Position numbers and translations under genes: made by a program. A stretch of DNA of 8,672 nucleotides from Thermococcus paralvinellae (GTDB taxonomy: Archaea > Methanobacteriota_B > Thermococci > Thermococcales > Thermococcaceae): assembly GCA_015662175.1 (NCBI GenBank), contig DQUR01000269.1:1-8672 (forward strand), given 5' to 3'. The notes beneath the pieces are model-generated. The model saw only the letters and a list, made by a program, of their open reading frames with translations, made no database searches and was not told the origin of the DNA. This document shows positions 6,470-8,672 of this stretch, piece by piece; the stretch's first letter is position 1, and every line of letters starts with the position of its first letter.

Positions 6470-7714
6470 TCACCCCTGAAGCAGCTCCAAAAATCTCTTC
6501 GCTTTATCGCTCTTTGGCATGAACTTCTCAAACTTTTCAACATTCGTAAACAGATATGTATGAAGACCCGATAAAACGAGCTTCCTGATAGCCTCAACAA
6601 GCTTATCCAAATCCAATCCAAGCAACTCTGCAACCTTCTCCTCATTAAACGGGCTGATGCCATATAGTATTACCCCGCCGAGGAGATAGTTGGGGATGTT
6701 TGAAATTTCACTCCTCTTTCCACCGATCATTTTCTCAATCTCACATTTCCGGATTATCATCATGCTCCCAAAACCTGTCCTGAACCACTTTTCTTTCATA
6801 AAGGGTAGGTCAAAAATTGAGTAGTGACAGTCAATACAGGGCTTGATGTCCGGGTAAAGTCCGAGGCTTTCCCTCTCCTTTTCAGAGGTCAGGAAATAAT
6901 ACCTGAATAAGTCAAGACCAAGGAGTTCTGGGCCCTTTTCAGGATCAAACACTGCGTATGCCAGAGCTAAGTTATCGACGGTGTAGTGGTTGTTTATAAG
7001 GACTCCTTTCGTTTTAACGTAACTTAAAACCCTCCAGCGGAATCGTTTCCCAAATTTTTTTCTGAGCTCGCTCTCTATATCAGCATCTGCAGGAATGTCG
7101 AGCCTCGCCTTCTTTAGTCTGCCGTTATCCCAGTATTCAACTTCGATCCTAAAGCTTTTTTTTCTGACGGTGCCTTTTTCCCTGAGCTTTGATTTTATGA
7201 GCTTGAATGTTTCCCTGACCTCAACACTTTCCTGACCGAGAAGCCTTAACACATCGCCGGAATACGCTAAGTTTGGCAAAATTTCAGGCCTTCCAAGGGT
7301 AACGGGCTTTTTAATGGCTTTTATCTTCCTATCACACTTTTTAATGGTTTTCGCATCCACCTCCCTGTTTCCAATGTAGAACGAATAGTTTGCTGAGATC
7401 AATGCCAAAGCCATTTTATGGGCGACTATTGCACTCCTCAATCTCTCAAGGGTCAAAATCCTATTGTGCTTCTTTTTATACAGCCACCTTATGTGGGGAT
7501 CCCTCTCTTTCTTGTCCATGACTCTAACTGAAGGTACTGTTTCGCCAACCCTTCTCGATAGTTCCTCTTCAAAATTCTTCAAAATTTCCATGTTTCGGTT
7601 TAAATGAGAAACAAGGGAAGGAACATCAAGATCCTCAAATAACCCGGCCATGTCAATTCCAATGTCATCTAAAAACTTATTTATCTGGGCGACCAGCTCT
7701 TCGGTGGTCGTCAT
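6470..7714 (-). CDS. DUF530 family protein, coupled to topoisomerase VI subunit A
   Basis: A 414-residue archaeal protein of unknown function that I place in the DUF530 family. Residues 1-110 are largely helical and charged ([20 protein letters not shown] at about 75-94). Basic stretches follow ([13 protein letters not shown], 126-137), then an alpha/beta region. Residues 289-300 carry [12 protein letters not shown] (Cys293, Cys296, His297), and Cys324 lies in [10 protein letters not shown], so a metal site is possible. The C-terminal helices (about 355-412) include two Leu-rich repeats, [16 protein letters not shown] and [11 protein letters not shown]. No known catalytic motif, signal peptide or membrane segment is visible. 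The ATG overlaps the top6A stop as ATGA, with GAGGAG about 8 nt upstream. A nucleic-acid-related role is inferred from the basic patches and the coupling with top6A. Confidence 0.65.
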   Translation of the reverse strand: MTTTEELVAQINKFLDDIGIDMAGLFEDLDVPSLVSHLNRNMEILKNFEEELSRRVGETVPSVRVMDKKERDPHIRWLYKKKHNRILTLERLRSAIVAHKMALALISANYSFYIGNREVDAKTIKKCDRKIKAIKKPVTLGRPEILPNLAYSGDVLRLLGQESVEVRETFKLIKSKLREKGTVRKKSFRIEVEYWDNGRLKKARLDIPADADIESELRKKFGKRFRWRVLSYVKTKGVLINNHYTVDNLALAYAVFDPEKGPELLGLDLFRYYFLTSEKERESLGLYPDIKPCIDCHYSIFDLPFMKEKWFRTGFGSMMIIRKCEIEKMIGGKRSEISNIPNYLLGGVILYGISPFNEEKVAELLGLDLDKLVEAIRKLVLSGLHTYLFTNVEKFEKFMPKSDKAKRFLELLQG

Positions 7715-8672
7715 GGCAACAACTCCTCGTTTGCAATTTTTTCGGGTAAATATTTCTTAGCTACAAACTCCAGGCTCTTGTTGGCCAAGGCCTGCTGCTC
7801 AATTCTAACGCCCCACTCCAGGGCCAGCTTAAGCTGTCTCTGCCACTCCCTATTTTGAAACCACGGATAGTTCATCTCCTCGATAATTCTCTTGTAATCT
7901 CCCGTGGGGCCACCCTTCTTGTTTGGTGGAATTCCCTTGAGCTTTTCGGTGACATTCTCAAGACCGTATTTTTTGATGTCATCCATGGTCATCCCAACGA
8001 ATTTTGCCTCAGGCGTTGCAAGCTTCTCGCTGAGGTATGCAAGGTTAATAGAACCCTGCTTTATTGTTGAGTATATGTACCAACCGTATGGATCACCATC
8101 GGTGAAAACGATTATAGGTAATCCTTCCTCATAGTGCAAACGGTGGATTAGCCTTCTTACGCCTCTTGAAGCCTGTCCCTGGGTTGCTATGATCAAGGCC
8201 CTCTCCTTCTTTGGGAACTTCTCCTCTATCAAACGGTCGGCCATGGCAGCTGTCTCCACAACCAATGCGTAGTCAACGTTTATATCAACGAACTGGATGT
8301 GCTCCACAGTTCCTGGGACAGCCCAGCCACCCATACCAAGCTTTGAGGTGTTGAACTCATCTTCACCATCCCTGATCGTTATATCCCCATAGACGTATCC
8401 CCTTCTATCCGCTGTCAGGTGCATCTCCTCTCTGAGAACACCAAGCATTCTCTCCAGATCCTCGATGATTGGATCGCTTTCGCTCTGGTCTTCAAATGTG
8501 TTCTCCCTGGTTCCGGGAATCGTATGTTTGTTGGCATAATATGCCTCTCTCAAGCTTGCGTGTTTTCCTTCACTCACCAATCTCTTTACGTAGGCCGCTA
8601 TGAGCAGGGTCTGCATGAACTTTCTCGCATGAGCAACGTTGAGGAAGTATCTCCGTGAGAGCTTATTTCCCA
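7711..8672 (-). CDS. top6A: DNA topoisomerase VI subunit A (5' end beyond window)
   Basis: The cleaving subunit of the type IIB topoisomerase, a homologue of Spo11. It acts as A2B2 with the ATPase subunit B to relax and decatenate DNA. The frame stays open past the ATG at 8616 to the window edge, with 18 more codons (ending [13 protein letters not shown]), so that ATG is internal. About 319 of some 370-390 residues are present. The catalytic 5Y-CAP motif SLREAYY is here; by comparison with Spo11 the second Tyr (codon 8538-8536) attacks DNA. The Toprim domain follows with Glu in VVETAA (codon 8256-8254) and Asp-x-Asp in FTDGDPYG (codons 8100-8098 and 8094-8092), which bind magnesium. The last codon overlaps the DUF530-like start. 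Subunit B would be expected upstream, beyond the right edge. Confidence 0.95.
   Translation of the reverse strand, partial: GNKLSRRYFLNVAHARKFMQTLLIAAYVKRLVSEGKHASLREAYYANKHTIPGTRENTFEDQSESDPIIEDLERMLGVLREEMHLTADRRGYVYGDITIRDGEDEFNTSKLGMGGWAVPGTVEHIQFVDINVDYALVVETAAMADRLIEEKFPKKERALIIATQGQASRGVRRLIHRLHYEEGLPIIVFTDGDPYGWYIYSTIKQGSINLAYLSEKLATPEAKFVGMTMDDIKKYGLENVTEKLKGIPPNKKGGPTGDYKRIIEEMNYPWFQNREWQRQLKLALEWGVRIEQQALANKSLEFVAKKYLPEKIANEELLP

Noticed and set aside
6460..6663. 67-codon minus-strand frame inside the 3' end of the DUF530-like gene
   Set aside because: It is a shifted frame of a longer gene, with an Arg/Ser/Leu-rich composition typical of frame shadows.
8538..8616. ATG at 8616 as the start of top6A
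   Set aside because: The frame remains open upstream to the window edge with conserved-looking sequence, and the active-site Tyr would be only 27 residues from the start, far shorter than known subunit A proteins.
1..8672. Mobile elements, CRISPR repeats, tRNA genes or a hidden defence system
   Set aside because: No terminal inverted repeats, transposase motifs, regularly spaced repeats or tRNA-like cloverleaf sequences were seen. Genes are packed head to tail with uniform codon style.

Overview
The window looks like chromosomal core sequence from a hyperthermophilic archaeon of the order Thermococcales (Pyrococcus/Thermococcus/Palaeococcus group). The evidence is the set of archaeal information-processing genes: the Csl4 exosome subunit, RNA polymerase subunit L, threonyl-tRNA synthetase with a DTD-like editing domain, topoisomerase VI subunit A, a TIP26-type TBP-interacting protein and the archaeal GTP cyclohydrolase MptA. 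The moderate G+C, GGTGA(T)-type ribosome binding sites 4-5 nt before starts, and TATA-like boxes also fit. The genus cannot be fixed from the sequence alone. I see no mobile element, tRNA, rRNA, CRISPR array or clear sign of recent transfer, and no gap longer than about 110 bases without a gene.

Layout. (1) Positions 1-541 (+): the 3' part of a sugar-phosphate-isomerase/AP-endonuclease-2-like TIM barrel gene, ending tail to tail on the next gene with overlapping stop codons. (2) Positions 538-2451 (-): a compact operon in transcription order csl4, a DUF2067 gene, rpoL and a small RNase III-fold gene. It joins an exosome cap subunit, an RNAP subunit and a possible double-stranded-RNA nuclease or binding protein. 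(3) Positions 2452-2563: a divergent promoter region. (4) Positions 2564-4441 (+): thrS. (5) Positions 4442-4488: a short convergent spacer with a T-run and an imperfect hairpin. (6) Positions 4489-5163 (-): a TIP26-like gene. (7) Positions 5219-8672 (-): top6A (5' end off the window), a DUF530-type gene, a DUF1699-type DNA-binding-like gene and mptA, all in one direction with 4-nt overlap, 6-nt and 42-nt spacings.

How the genes fit together. The left operon covers RNA synthesis and decay. thrS provides proofread Thr-tRNA. The right cluster puts one subunit of the type IIB topoisomerase next to two little-known proteins and the first enzyme of archaeal pterin synthesis. TIP26 would act on basal transcription through TBP.

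Several starts were revised from Shine-Dalgarno spacing and family length: rpoL to 1223, thrS to 2564, the TIP26-like gene to 5163. I did not find a convincing wholly new system. The best leads are the DUF2067 protein and the atypical RNase III-like protein in the exosome/RNAP operon, and the translationally coupled topo VI-A/DUF530 pair with a conserved-looking CxxCH cluster.
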